A stretch of DNA of 60,122 bases from Tahibacter caeni (GCF_024609805.1 NZ_JANFVR010000001.1:1-60122), one strand, 5' to 3'; shown: positions 31,956 to 43,385, counted from the first letter of the stretch. Numbers and translations: made by a program. Notes: generated by a model from the sequence alone, not told the origin.

Positions 31956-32174
31956 ATGTCCAAAGACGATGTCATCGAGATGGAAGGCACGGTGCTCGAA
32001 ACCCTGCCCAACACCATGTTCCGCGTGAAGCTGGAAAACGGCCACGTGGTCACCGCCCACATTTCGGGCCGCATGCGCAAGAACTACATCCGCATCCTGA
32101 CCGGCGACAAGGTCAAGTGCGAGATGACGCCTTACGACCTGACTAAGGGTCGCATCACCTACCGCATGAAGTAA
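31956..32174 (+). CDS. infA: Translation initiation factor IF-1
   Basis: The product is 72 aa, the exact usual length. It is a single S1/OB-fold domain that binds the A site of the 30S subunit during initiation. The sequence runs [19 protein letters not shown], then [18 protein letters not shown] and [25 protein letters not shown] lies five bases before the ATG. A secreted-protein gene starts two bases after its stop. Confidence 0.98.
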   Translation: MSKDDVIEMEGTVLETLPNTMFRVKLENGHVVTAHISGRMRKNYIRILTGDKVKCEMTPYDLTKGRITYRMK

Positions 32175-32176
32175 TC

Positions 32177-32722
32177 ATGCGGCTCGGCTGGCGTGTCGTC
32201 CTGCTGAGTGCCGCGGTCGCCTGCAGTTCCGCGGCGACGGCGGCAACGCCCGCGCCAGCCAATACGTCCGCCGCTGCGGACAAGCCGGGCGCCATTCCGA
32301 CGCCTGCCGCATCGGCAAACAGCCGCTCCCTCGTCGGCGCCTGGTACGGCGACGCTTCCACCGTCGACACCGTCGACACCGGCGATGCCGGCGACCATCT
32401 CACGGTCTTGAATGCCGACGGCACGTTCGTCAGCTATTTCCGCATCTGCAAGAACGGCATCGTGCAGCCGGCCGTCGTCGAAACCGGCCGCTGGAGCGTG
32501 GACGGAAACGTCGAACGCACCGACACACTGACCGTGAACGGACAGCGCGTCAAAGCCTCGGACTATTACGTCGAACACTACGCGCTGCGCTGGCTGTCGC
32601 CGGACACCGTGCAGAAGACTTCGCGCAAGAGCGGCGAGGTCCACCGGGCGCGCCGTCTGCAGACTGGCGTCGCCGTGCCGTCGGATCCCTGCCCCGCCGC
32701 TTCGCGACGTCCGCAGCACTGA
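32177..32722 (+). CDS. Secreted protein of unknown function, coupled to infA
   Basis: The product is 181 aa. Residues 1-23 form a signal peptide (MRLGWRVVLLSAAVACSSAATAA), followed by an Ala/Pro/Thr-rich linker to about 50. The remainder, starting SLVGAWYGD, looks like a small beta-barrel: GDHLTVLNADGTFVSYFRI, VVETGRWSVDG and YVEHYALRWLS. This resembles lipocalin-like surface or periplasmic proteins, but no family is recognised. It starts two bases after the infA stop. A strong bidirectional terminator follows. Confidence 0.65.
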   Translation: MRLGWRVVLLSAAVACSSAATAATPAPANTSAAADKPGAIPTPAASANSRSLVGAWYGDASTVDTVDTGDAGDHLTVLNADGTFVSYFRICKNGIVQPAVVETGRWSVDGNVERTDTLTVNGQRVKASDYYVEHYALRWLSPDTVQKTSRKSGEVHRARRLQTGVAVPSDPCPAASRRPQH

Positions 32723-32730
32723 TGCGCCGA

Positions 32731-32766
32731 AACGAAAAAGCCCGGGTTTCCCCGGGCTTTTTCGTT
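32731..32766. terminator. Bidirectional intrinsic terminator between the infA unit and clpA
   Basis: A perfect 16-bp stem, with arms at 32731-32746 and 32751-32766 and a TTTC loop, has a GC core CCCGGG and A/T-rich outer parts (AACGAAAAAG, CTTTTTCGTT). It provides a T-run on either strand and ends both the plus-strand gene and the convergent clpA. Confidence 0.92.
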
Positions 32767-32784
32767 ATTGCCGTGTGCCTGCGC

Positions 32785-35061
32785 TTATTCGACCACGGCC
32801 GCCAGCTTCTCGTCGGACGCCTCCACGCGCACGTCGATCTTGCCGTCCTTGGCCGACAGCAGCACGCGGCCGCCGTCGACGAGCTTGCCGAACAGCAGTT
32901 CGTCGGCCAGCGCGCGCTTGACGTTGTCCTGGATGACGCGCGCCATCGGCCGCGCCCCCATCTGCGGGTCGAAGCCGTTCTCGGCCAGCCAGCGCCGCGC
33001 CTCCTGGTCAACGTGCAGCGACACGTGCTTCTCGTGCAGCTGGGTCTCGAGCTCGATCAGGAACTTGTCGACGACGCGCAGGATGTGATCGAAGTCCAGC
33101 GCGCCGAACTGCACGATCGCATCGAGACGATTGCGGAATTCCGGCGAGAACTGGCGGCGTATCGCTTCCATCGCGTCGGTCGCGTGGTTCTGGGCGACGA
33201 AGCCGATCGTGCGCCGCGCGGCCTGGGTTGCACCGGCGTTCGTCGTCATGACCACGATGACGTTCTTGAAGTTGGCCTCGCGGCCGTTCGTGTCGGTCAG
33301 CGCACCGCGGTCCATGACCTGCAGCAGGATGTTGAACACGTCCGGATGCGCCTTCTCGATCTCGTCGAGCAGCAGCACGCAGTGCGGATGCTTGACGACC
33401 TGCTCGGTCAGCAGGCCGCCCTGGTCGAAGCCGACGTAGCCCGGCGGCGCGCCGATCAGACGCGACACCGAATGCGCTTCCATGTACTCGGACATGTCGA
33501 AGCGGATCAGTTCGATGCCGAGCTGCAGCGCGAGCTGGCGCGTGACCTCGGTCTTGCCGACGCCGGTCGGGCCGGCCAGCAGGAAGCAGCCGATCGGCTT
33601 GGACGAATTGCCAAGCCCGGAACGGGCCATCTTGATCGCGCCGGCCAGCGCGTCGATGGCCTGATCCTGGCCGAATACGACCATCTTGAGGTTGCGGTCG
33701 AGATTGCGCAGCACGTCGCGATCGGACGCCGACACCTGCTTGGGCGGAATCCGCGCCATGCGCGCGACGATGAATTCGATCTCCGGCACGTCGACGACGT
33801 TCTTGCGCTCGTCCTCGGGCACGAGGCGCTGGCGCGCGCCGGCTTCGTCGATGACGTCGATGGCCTTGTCCGGCAGCAGACGGTCGGCGATGTGCTTGAC
33901 CGACAGGTTGACCGCGGCCATCAGCGCGTCGTTCGTGTACTCGACGTTGTGGTGTTCCTCGAAGCGCGAGCGCAGGCCCTTGAGGATCTCGAACGAATCG
34001 GCGATCGACGGCTCGACGACGTCGATCTTCTGGAAGCGCCGCGCGAGCGCGCGGTCCTTCTCGAAGATCGCGCGGTATTCCTGGAACGTCGTGGAGCCGA
34101 TGCAGCGGATCTCGCCCGAGGCCAGCATCGGCTTGATCAGGTTCGACGCGTCCATCGTGCCGCCCGAGGCCGAGCCGGCGCCGATGATGGTGTGGATCTC
34201 GTCGATGAACAGGACCGCCTGCGGCTCTTTCTTGAGCTGGGCGATCACGGCCTTCAGGCGCTTCTCGAAATCACCGCGGTACTTGGTGCCGGCAACGAGC
34301 GCGCCGAGATCCAGCGCGTAGATCGTCGCTTCCTTGAGCACGTCGGGCACGTCGGCTTCGACGATGCGCTTGGCCAGGCCCTCGGCCAGCGCGGTCTTGC
34401 CGACGCCGGCTTCGCCGACGTAGAGCGGATTGTTCTTGCGCCGGCGGCAGAGCACCTGGATCGTGCGCTCGACCTCTTCGGTGCGGCCGATCAGCGGATC
34501 GATCTTGCCCTGGCGCGCGAGCTCGTTGAGGTTCGAGGCGAACTCGGTCAGCGGGTTGCCCTTGGGCTCGCCGCCCTCCTCGGCTTCACGCTCGCTGCCG
34601 CCGCCGGGCTGCTGCTGCGGCTCGTGGCCGATCTTGGCGATGCCGTGGGAGATGTAGTTGACGACGTCCAGGCGCGTGATTTCCTGCTGGTTGAGGAAAT
34701 ACACGGCGTGGGAATCCTTTTCGCCGAAGATCGCTACCAGCACGTTGGCGCCGGTGACTTCCTTGCGGCCCGAGGACTGCACGTGATAGACGGCGCGCTG
34801 AAGCACGCGCTGGAAGCCGAGCGTCGGCTGGGTGTCGCGCTCGTCGCTCGGCGGCAGCACCGGCACGGTCTCGGCGATGATCGCCTTGAGTTCCTTGCCG
34901 ATCTTGCCGATGTCCGCGCCGCAGGCGCGCAACACGGCGGCCGCGGACGGGTTTTCGAGAAGAGCCAGCAGCAAGTGCTCCACGGTCATGAATTCGTGGC
35001 GCTGCTCGCGCGCATCCTTGTAGCACTGGCCGATGGTGAGTTCGAGGTCTTTGCTGAACAT
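32785..35061 (-). CDS. clpA: ATP-dependent Clp protease ATP-binding subunit ClpA
   Basis: The product is 758 aa, the usual length. It unfolds substrates and feeds ClpP. The Clp N-domain (MFSKDLELTIGQCYKDAREQRHEF) occupies about 1-145, then two AAA+ modules: Walker A1 YVGEAGVGKTALAEGLA and Walker B1 AVLFIDEIHTIIGAG, and Walker A2 LLAGPTGVGKTEVTRQLA and Walker B2 VLLLDEIEKAHPDVFN. ClpS docks on the N-domain; clpS lies directly upstream, 41 bases away. Confidence 0.97.
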   Translation of the reverse strand: MFSKDLELTIGQCYKDAREQRHEFMTVEHLLLALLENPSAAAVLRACGADIGKIGKELKAIIAETVPVLPPSDERDTQPTLGFQRVLQRAVYHVQSSGRKEVTGANVLVAIFGEKDSHAVYFLNQQEITRLDVVNYISHGIAKIGHEPQQQPGGGSEREAEEGGEPKGNPLTEFASNLNELARQGKIDPLIGRTEEVERTIQVLCRRRKNNPLYVGEAGVGKTALAEGLAKRIVEADVPDVLKEATIYALDLGALVAGTKYRGDFEKRLKAVIAQLKKEPQAVLFIDEIHTIIGAGSASGGTMDASNLIKPMLASGEIRCIGSTTFQEYRAIFEKDRALARRFQKIDVVEPSIADSFEILKGLRSRFEEHHNVEYTNDALMAAVNLSVKHIADRLLPDKAIDVIDEAGARQRLVPEDERKNVVDVPEIEFIVARMARIPPKQVSASDRDVLRNLDRNLKMVVFGQDQAIDALAGAIKMARSGLGNSSKPIGCFLLAGPTGVGKTEVTRQLALQLGIELIRFDMSEYMEAHSVSRLIGAPPGYVGFDQGGLLTEQVVKHPHCVLLLDEIEKAHPDVFNILLQVMDRGALTDTNGREANFKNVIVVMTTNAGATQAARRTIGFVAQNHATDAMEAIRRQFSPEFRNRLDAIVQFGALDFDHILRVVDKFLIELETQLHEKHVSLHVDQEARRWLAENGFDPQMGARPMARVIQDNVKRALADELLFGKLVDGGRVLLSAKDGKIDVRVEASDEKLAAVVE

Positions 35062-35102
35062 GCCTTACCCCTGTATCAGGATGCGCCGGAGATGGGGATC
35101 AC

Positions 35103-35429
35103 TCAGGCTTTTTCCATGGTGCACAACAACGGATGGTGGTTGGAACGCGAAAACTCGTTGACCTGGGTGACCTTGGTCTCCGCCACCTCGCGCGTATACA
35201 GCCCGCAAACACCGCGTCCGCGCAAATGCACGTTGAGCATCACCTCATGGGCGCGCTCGTAGGCGAAGCCGAAAAAGCTCTGCAGGATATGGACCACGAA
35301 ATCCATCGGCGTGTAGTCGTCGTTCAGCAAGAGCACCTGGTACATCGGCGGACGCGCCACCTCGGGGCGCGCCTCCTCGACGGCCAGTCCGTGCTCGTGA
35401 TCCGGTCTGTGTTCGGTATTGCCTGACAT
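35103..35429 (-). CDS. clpS: ATP-dependent Clp protease adaptor ClpS
   Basis: The product is 108 aa. It delivers N-degron substrates to ClpAP. The conserved core is [23 protein letters not shown] with the N-degron-binding DDYTPM loop, then the [21 protein letters not shown] segment, where the His and the following residues contact ClpA. ATG 35429 is the correct start; the longer open frame upstream is not protein-like. It and aat (30872-31603) place the Leu/N-degron pathway within a few kilobases. Confidence 0.95.
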   Translation of the reverse strand: MSGNTEHRPDHEHGLAVEEARPEVARPPMYQVLLLNDDYTPMDFVVHILQSFFGFAYERAHEVMLNVHLRGRGVCGLYTREVAETKVTQVNEFSRSNHHPLLCTMEKA

Positions 35430-35457
35430 CGTCGCGCTGCATCCGTAAGCTGGGGCC

Positions 35458-35463
35458 AGTATA
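35458..35463 (-). promoter_or_regulatory. -10 element upstream of clpS
   Basis: TATACT on the minus strand lies 29 bases before the clpS ATG. No good -35 hexamer was seen at the expected distance, so it may be activator-dependent or weak. Confidence 0.4.
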
Positions 35464-35540
35464 GCGCCGCTAGTGGTGACGACGACGTGGTTTGCAAGGG
35501 CTGACAAAGGCTTGGCGGCGGCTCGTGTAACATTCTGTGG

Positions 35541-36044
35541 ATGATCCCGGACCTTTCCAGACCGGCGACCGACGACGACGTCGTCTGGCGCCCCCGCGTC
35601 ACCGTGGCAACTATCGTGCCCAGGGACGACCGTTACCTGCTCGTCGAGGAGGAAATCCGCGGCCGCCTGCTGCTGAACCAGCCGGCCGGCCACCTCGAAC
35701 CCGGCGAATCCCTGCTCGAGGCCGCGCTCCGCGAAACCCGCGAGGAAACCGGCTGGGACGTAGCGCTGGACTGCCTCGTCGGCATCCATCAATGGGTCAA
35801 CCCCGAGCTCGACCGCCATTTCCTGCGCTTCACGTTCGCCGCGCAGCCGCTGCGCCACCACCCGGAACAGGCCCTCGACACCGGCATCCGCGCGGCGGTC
35901 TGGATGAGCCGTGCCGAGATCGCCGCGGCCGCCGACCGCCTGCGCAGCCCGCTGATACTGGCCAGCATCGACGCCTGGACCGGCGGCCGGCGCCTGCCGC
36001 TCACGCTGCTGCAGCAGCTCGAACCCGGGCCGGCGCGCGCATGA
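35541..36044 (+). CDS. nudJ: Nudix hydrolase NudJ
   Basis: The product is 167 aa. The Nudix box spans residues 50-72, [20 protein letters not shown] followed by TG, exactly matching Gx5Ex7REUxEExGU. NudJ hydrolyses nucleoside tri- and diphosphates and thiamine-type pyrophosphates in E. coli; the gene order nudJ-mnmA-hflD is the same there, which supports the name. Its TGA overlaps the mnmA ATG as ATGA. ATG 35541 is preceded by TTCTGTGG, not a strong ribosome-binding site. Confidence 0.9.
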   Translation: MIPDLSRPATDDDVVWRPRVTVATIVPRDDRYLLVEEEIRGRLLLNQPAGHLEPGESLLEAALRETREETGWDVALDCLVGIHQWVNPELDRHFLRFTFAAQPLRHHPEQALDTGIRAAVWMSRAEIAAAADRLRSPLILASIDAWTGGRRLPLTLLQQLEPGPARA

Positions 36045-37153
36045 GCCGCGGCCTGGTCATGGTCGGCGTGTCCGGCGGTGTGGATTCCTCGGTCGCGGCG
36101 CTGCTGCTCAAGCGCCAGGGGCGCGAGGTCGCCGGGCTGTTCATGAAGAACTGGGAAGACGACGGCCGGCTCGGCGAATGCGACGCCGACCGCGACCGCC
36201 TCGATGCGCTGCGCGTCTGCGCCGCACTGGACCTGCCGTTCCATGCGTGCAATTTCTCCGGCGAATACTGGGACCAGGTGTTCACCCATTTCCTGGCCGA
36301 GTATCGTGCCGGGCGCACGCCGAATCCGGACGTGCTCTGCAATCGCGAGATCAAGTTCCGCACCTTCCTCGAGCAGGCGCGCACGCTGGGCGCACGGACG
36401 ATCGCGACCGGCCACTACGCACGCACCGATGCGCGCGACGGCCGCCACCGCCTGCTGCGCGGCCGCGACGACAACAAGGACCAGAGCTATTTCCTCTACA
36501 CGCTCGGCCAGGAACAGCTAGCAGCGACCGAGTTCCCGATCGGCGAGCTGCCCAAACCGCAGGTGCGCGAACTCGCGCGCGAGGCCGGCCTCGCCACGCA
36601 CGCGAAGAAGGACTCGACCGGCATCTGCTTCATCGGCGAGCGCGACTTCCGCGCGTTCCTCGCCCAGTACATCCCGGCCCAGGCCGGCGAGATCGCGACC
36701 CCCGAGGGCGCCGTGCTCGGCACGCACCAGGGCGTCATGTACTACACCCTCGGCCAGCGCCAGGGCCTGGGCATCGGCGGGCGCCGCGATGCCGACGGCC
36801 AGCCCTGGTACGTGGTCGGCAAGGACATCGCGCGGCGCCGGCTCATCGTCGCGCAGGGCAACAGCAATCACTGGCTGGACTCGCGCCGGCTGCGCGCGAA
36901 CGAAGCCAGCTGGACCGCGGGCCGGCCGCCGCCGGACGGACTGCGCTGCACGGCCAAGACGCGCTACCGCCAAGCCGACCAGTCCTGCACGCTGGAATTC
37001 GCCGGGGACGGCCTCATGGTCCATTTCGACGTTGCGCAGCGCGCCGTCACGCCGGGACAGTCCATCGTGTTCTACGACGGCGAGGAATGCCTCGGAGGCG
37101 CGGTGATCGCGGCGACCGACGCGCCCTATGGCGGACTGGCGGCACAAGGATGA
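36041..37153 (+). CDS. mnmA: tRNA-specific 2-thiouridylase MnmA
   Basis: The product is 370 aa, the usual length. It makes s2U34 in the anticodons of tRNA Lys, Glu and Gln. The ATP pyrophosphatase P-loop is [17 protein letters not shown] at about 8-24. The catalytic cysteines are Cys100 in [12 protein letters not shown] and Cys196 in [27 protein letters not shown] is another family signature. It overlaps nudJ and is followed by hflD after four bases. Confidence 0.97.
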   Translation: MSRGLVMVGVSGGVDSSVAALLLKRQGREVAGLFMKNWEDDGRLGECDADRDRLDALRVCAALDLPFHACNFSGEYWDQVFTHFLAEYRAGRTPNPDVLCNREIKFRTFLEQARTLGARTIATGHYARTDARDGRHRLLRGRDDNKDQSYFLYTLGQEQLAATEFPIGELPKPQVRELAREAGLATHAKKDSTGICFIGERDFRAFLAQYIPAQAGEIATPEGAVLGTHQGVMYYTLGQRQGLGIGGRRDADGQPWYVVGKDIARRRLIVAQGNSNHWLDSRRLRANEASWTAGRPPPDGLRCTAKTRYRQADQSCTLEFAGDGLMVHFDVAQRAVTPGQSIVFYDGEECLGGAVIAATDAPYGGLAAQG

Positions 37154-37157
37154 GGGC

Positions 37158-37781
37158 ATGAACGAAGCACAGGTGATCGCGCTGGCCGGCGTGTTCCAGG
37201 CCGCCGCGCTGGTACGCGCGACGGCGACCACGGGCAGCCAGGACGCGACGGCGCTCGAAGCCAGCGTCGCGAGCGTGATGCGCATCGACGTCGACGAGGC
37301 GGCCGACGCGTTCGGCGGCGTCGCGCGTCTGCGCCTGGGGCTGGAAACCCTCGTGCAGCAGCTCGACCGCGCGCCCGGCGATCTGAGCGTGAGCCAGATC
37401 GCCGTCAGCGTGTTGCGCGTCGAGCGCAAGCTCGTCGCGCGGCCGGCCATGCTGCAGACCCTGCGGGAAGGCCTCGAAGCGATACAGCGCCAGGTCGACC
37501 ATCTGGGCGTGACCCATGCCAGCGTGCTCGCGCGGCTGTCCGAGCTCTATGCAAGTACGCTGTCCAACCTGCGCCCGCGCGTGATCGTGCAGGGCAATCC
37601 GCTGTATCTGCAGCAGCCGGCCCAGGTCGAGCGCATCCGCGCGACCCTGCTGGCCGGCGTGCGCGCGGCGGTGCTCTGGCGCCAGCTCGGCGGCAGCCAG
37701 TGGCATCTGCTGTTCAAGCGCAGCCACGCCGTCATGCTGGCCCGTGGCCTGCTGAGCCGCGCCCGCCTCGACGGCGGCTGA
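37158..37781 (+). CDS. hflD: High frequency lysogenization protein HflD homologue
   Basis: The product is 207 aa, all-helical as in the HflD family. It begins MNEAQVIALAGVFQAAALVR, continues with RLRLGLETLVQQLD, VLRVERKL and the LSELYASTLSNLRPRVIVQGNPLYLQ segment, and ends RSHAVMLARGLLSR. In E. coli HflD affects lambda CII; its chromosomal role is not settled, but the mnmA-hflD linkage is widely conserved. It starts four bases after the mnmA stop and is the last gene of the unit. Confidence 0.92.
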   Translation: MNEAQVIALAGVFQAAALVRATATTGSQDATALEASVASVMRIDVDEAADAFGGVARLRLGLETLVQQLDRAPGDLSVSQIAVSVLRVERKLVARPAMLQTLREGLEAIQRQVDHLGVTHASVLARLSELYASTLSNLRPRVIVQGNPLYLQQPAQVERIRATLLAGVRAAVLWRQLGGSQWHLLFKRSHAVMLARGLLSRARLDGG

Positions 37782-38054
37782 TCCGGACGGCGGTGCGGCA
37801 GGCCGTGGCGGAGCCTGCCTGTCGCCGGCGCGAGCGCCGCGCGACGGTCCCGCGAGCGGTCCGGCCTATGCCGCCGCGTTATCGCCGTCGTCCCCGTTGC
37901 GCGACCAAAGTCGCGCGCGATCGGTGCCGTCAAACGCGCGTTTCAGGCATAATGTGGCGCTTTTTTTCGCGGTAGCCGCGGCACGGCCGTATTCCGCCGC
38001 CGCCTGCGGGCCGCCGTCACATCGGTTCCAGCCGCTGCATGCCAGGAGAACGGA

Positions 38055-40751
<2,697 letters not shown>

Positions 40752-40793
40752 CCCGCGCGGTGCCGGGACACCGGCATCGCTCCGGCTTTCCAC

Positions 40794-40824
40794 ACACGCG
40801 CCGCATCCGCGGCGCGTGTCGTTT
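40794..40824 (+). terminator. Probable terminator of acnA
   Basis: A perfect 11-bp stem, ACACGCGCCGC (40794-40804) and GCGGCGCGTGT (40809-40819), has a 4-base loop. Only a short CGTTTCC follows, so termination may be incomplete. It sits between acnA and the convergent gene at 40836. Confidence 0.6.
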
Positions 40825-40835
40825 CCGGACCTGCC

Positions 40836-41384
40836 TCAGCGGATTCGCGTATCCGTCGCGATCCAGTTGGTTTCCCAGGTCCTGCCGTCGTCGGCCGAGT
40901 AGGCCTGCTCGAAACGCGCGCTGTCGCGCGTGATCTCCGAAATCACGAAACGCACGCGGATCGGACGGCCGTCGAGCTCGTCGCGGCCGTGGAACTCGCC
41001 GCGGCCGTCGCGAAAAGCGCCGACGACCGGCGCCGTCAGCACGCCGCTGCGCAGGTTGGCGAAGTTCAGGCTCCACTGTTTCGCGGCCGGTTCGTAGAGC
41101 CGCAGGCTCACACCGTCTATGCGTCCCGACGCGCCTTCGATCGAAAGCTCGGCAACGTTCGAGCGTCCGCCGAGCAGCGGCCGGACGACCGTAGTGCCGC
41201 TGTACGCGATCCATTCCTGCGATCCCGACAGCGGCTTGGCGAGGCGCCGCACCTCGGTCTTCCAGGTGCCGAACTCGAAATCGAAATCCCGCTGCGCGTC
41301 CTGCGCCGCGACGGGCGTCAGGGCGAACACCGCGGCGAACAGCGCGCTGCCGCGTAGCAGCCGCATCGGCGAACGTCTCTGCAT
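40836..41384 (-). CDS. Secreted protein with a DUF1579-like domain
   Basis: The product is 182 aa. A signal peptide spans about residues 1-29 (RLLRGSALFAAVFALTPVAA). The mature part is beta-rich, with the FDFEFGTWKTEVRRL opening, EWIAYSGTTVVRPLLGGRSNV and DGVSLRLYEPAAKQWSLNFAN. This pattern is like DUF1579/lipocalin-type proteins (FxFxxGxW opening, then EGxSxxRPLLGG). The function is unknown. ATG 41384 with a GGAGG four bases upstream is preferred; ATG 41366 would also give a signal peptide. Confidence 0.7.
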   Translation of the reverse strand: MQRRSPMRLLRGSALFAAVFALTPVAAQDAQRDFDFEFGTWKTEVRRLAKPLSGSQEWIAYSGTTVVRPLLGGRSNVAELSIEGASGRIDGVSLRLYEPAAKQWSLNFANLRSGVLTAPVVGAFRDGRGEFHGRDELDGRPIRVRFVISEITRDSARFEQAYSADDGRTWETNWIATDTRIR

Positions 41385-41503
41385 GGAGCCTCCGGCATTG
41401 CGCATGACCGGCGGCGAGCTTGAAAGACCGCGACACTCCGGCGCAAGAGCCGTGGCTGGGCCCCTGGCCCGGCCGCGGCCGGACAGCCTGGCTCGGCCAG
41501 CGC

Positions 41504-41528
41504 CAACCGATTGGCAATCAATCGGTTG
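41504..41528. repeat. Palindrome next to the secreted-protein gene
   Basis: CAACCGATTG (41504-41513) and CAATCGGTTG (41519-41528) form a perfect 10-bp palindrome with a 5-base GCAAT loop. It lies 120 bases upstream of the gene at 40836-41384 (read on the minus strand) in the 331-bp gap at 41385-41715, which also holds an IS fragment. It could be an operator of the minus-strand gene or a relic of the mobile element. Confidence 0.4.
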
Positions 41529-41614
41529 CCACGGAATTGGATCCAGAACAAACGGGCAGGATGGCCCGGGGCGAATACCGTCGGCAGGCGGGGGCTGTCG
41601 TGAAACCGGCCGGC

Positions 41615-41710
41615 CGTACATTCACCGTGATCGACGGCTTCGCGCGCGATGCGCTGGACATCGAGATCGACTTCAGCGCCAGCGTCAGCGGCGGCCGCGC
41701 GGCGCGCGTT
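41615..41710 (+). pseudogene. Remnant of an IS3-family transposase (OrfB)
   Basis: The plus-strand frame reads RTFTVIDGFARDALDIEIDF and then SASVSGGRAARV. This matches the well-known segment of IS3-family OrfB proteins (RxFxVxDDFxRExLxIEVDxSLSGxRVxRV) that lies between the first and second catalytic acidic residues. Only about 32 residues are recognisable: the second Asp of the usual DDF is Gly here, upstream sequence degenerates, and the frame continues antisense into the end of the halogenase gene. It is therefore a decayed fragment. Inverted repeats of the element were not recognised. Confidence 0.6.
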
Positions 41711-41715
41711 CGCAC

Positions 41716-43272
41716 TCAGGCCGTCGCCCGCTGCGCGGTGCGGGATCCGGAGAGAACCTCGACGAGATCGCGGTGTGCAGGCAGGTCCCTGATGGCGTGC
41801 TGGCTGACGGCGCGCAGCATGGCGAATTCGCGACGCGCATCCTCGGCGCGCGGATAGCGTCCGCGCTGATCGCGCAGGTCGGTCCGGAATTCCATGCCGT
41901 AGAGAATGAACTGCCAGCTCGCCGGCATGAACATTTCCAGGTCGGTGACGAAGTCGAGACGGTGCGGTGGACGCCGGCGCCATTCGGCGAGGCGGTCGCG
42001 CAGCGACGGCGGAACGGTGGCCGTATCGGCGTTGTCGATCCAGAACGCGCTGTCGCGGCGCTGGGTCAGGCAGTAGTGAAGCTTGAGAAAATCGACGATG
42101 CGCGTGTAGCGCTCGCTCATCATGCGGTTGAAATGCGCCGCCGCGCGATCGAAGCAGGCGTCCATCGGCAGCAGGTGGGCGAGCAGATAGGTGCCCATCT
42201 CGATCAGACCGATGCCGGTCGCTTCGAGGGGCTCGAGGAAACCGGCCGAGAGTCCGATCGCCACGCAGTTGTGCCGCCACTGCACTCGCCGAAAACCGGT
42301 TTCAAACGGCAGGCGGCGCGCATTCAATCCCTGCGCCGCGGGACCGATGTACTGGCGCAGCACGGCTTCGGCGCGATCATCGCTGGTGTGCCGGCTCGAG
42401 TAGACGTAGCCGACGCCACGACGCTCCTGCAGGCCGATGTCCCAAGTCCAGCCGGCTTCGTGCGCGGTGGAGATCGTATGCGATGCGATGGGCGTGTCCG
42501 GACCTGCGTTGGGCACCTGGATGGCCACGGCGCGGTCGGCGAAGAGCACGTCGCTCACCGACTCGAGCGGCTGCCCGAGTGCCTTGCCGATCAGGGCCGC
42601 GCGCATGCCGGTGCAATCGACGTAGAGGTCGGCCTGCAGGGTGCCGATTTCCCGCGTGACGACGCCGGCGATCCCGCCGTTCGCGGCGAGCGTCACGTCG
42701 CAGATGGTCGCGAGCCGATGGTCGACGCCGAGTGCGCGCCCTTCCTCGGCGAGCAGCGCGGCGACCTTCATGGCATCGAAGTGGTAGGCGTAATTCATGG
42801 GCCCCTCGTAGTCGGGGTCCTGGCGACGCTTCGGCGCACGGCCGGCGCCGGCGACTGCGGCCTGCAAGGTCACCGCGTCGGCGAATGCCATGCCTTCGCC
42901 GGCATCGCCGAGCAGCCAGTAAGGGACCAGATCGAGTCCGTCGACGCGCGAACTGGGCAGGTTGAAGGGGTGGAAGTAATGATCGCGACCCGGTGAGCCC
43001 GCCGGCCGGACCCAGTCGACGAAGCGGATGCCCTGCTTGAAGGTGGCTTGGGTTTCGCGGATGAAGCGCGCCTCACTGATGCCGATCTGCGAGAGCGCGC
43101 CGCGGATCGACGGGAACGTGCCCTCGCCGACACCGAGGATGCCGATGTCGGGCGACTCGACGAGCTGGATGCGCACGCTCCCCGGTGACCGGATGTTGAG
43201 GGTCTTCGCCAAGTAGCAGGCGCACAGCCAGCCTGCCGTTCCGCCACCCGCGATCAATACGCTCCGCAGCAT
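41716..43272 (-). CDS. Flavin-dependent tryptophan-halogenase-like protein
   Basis: The product is 518 aa, the length of flavin-dependent halogenases (PrnA/RebH family). The FAD site is IAGGGTAGW at 7-15, and VGEGTFPSIRGALSQIGI follows. Lys79 in TFKQGIRFVDW aligns by motif and number with the catalytic Lys79 of PrnA and RebH. The WxWxIP motif is altered: residues 275-280 read WTWDIG. A GFLEPLEATGIGLIE segment near 345 is also family-typical. It is divergent from a TonB-dependent receptor, an arrangement often seen in xanthomonads and Caulobacter, and shares its operators. True substrate and halogenating activity are uncertain. The start is ATG 43272, which begins the FAD-binding strand. Confidence 0.85.
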   Translation of the reverse strand: MLRSVLIAGGGTAGWLCACYLAKTLNIRSPGSVRIQLVESPDIGILGVGEGTFPSIRGALSQIGISEARFIRETQATFKQGIRFVDWVRPAGSPGRDHYFHPFNLPSSRVDGLDLVPYWLLGDAGEGMAFADAVTLQAAVAGAGRAPKRRQDPDYEGPMNYAYHFDAMKVAALLAEEGRALGVDHRLATICDVTLAANGGIAGVVTREIGTLQADLYVDCTGMRAALIGKALGQPLESVSDVLFADRAVAIQVPNAGPDTPIASHTISTAHEAGWTWDIGLQERRGVGYVYSSRHTSDDRAEAVLRQYIGPAAQGLNARRLPFETGFRRVQWRHNCVAIGLSAGFLEPLEATGIGLIEMGTYLLAHLLPMDACFDRAAAHFNRMMSERYTRIVDFLKLHYCLTQRRDSAFWIDNADTATVPPSLRDRLAEWRRRPPHRLDFVTDLEMFMPASWQFILYGMEFRTDLRDQRGRYPRAEDARREFAMLRAVSQHAIRDLPAHRDLVEVLSGSRTAQRATA

Positions 43273-43341
43273 GGTTGCAGCTCCCGATTCGTGCGCTGAC
43301 GGCGCGCCGGTTGACACCAAGCCGCGCACCGTACGCTCGGA

Positions 43342-43355
43342 TGACTGCGCTGTCA
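43342..43355. promoter_or_regulatory. LacI-type operator, box 1
   Basis: TGACTGCGCTGTCA, a near-perfect palindrome with central GC. It is 70 bases upstream of the halogenase ATG (minus strand). It matches the other two boxes at 12 or more of 14 positions. Confidence 0.75.
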
Positions 43356-43385
43356 TTTTGCATCGCAGCAGCGATTTTCTTCGAA

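Noticed and set aside
32350-32385. GTCGACACC tandem units in the secreted-protein gene after infA.
   Set aside because: They are in-frame coding repeats giving Val-Asp-Thr and continue the reading frame; only two units occur, so no repeat element is claimed.
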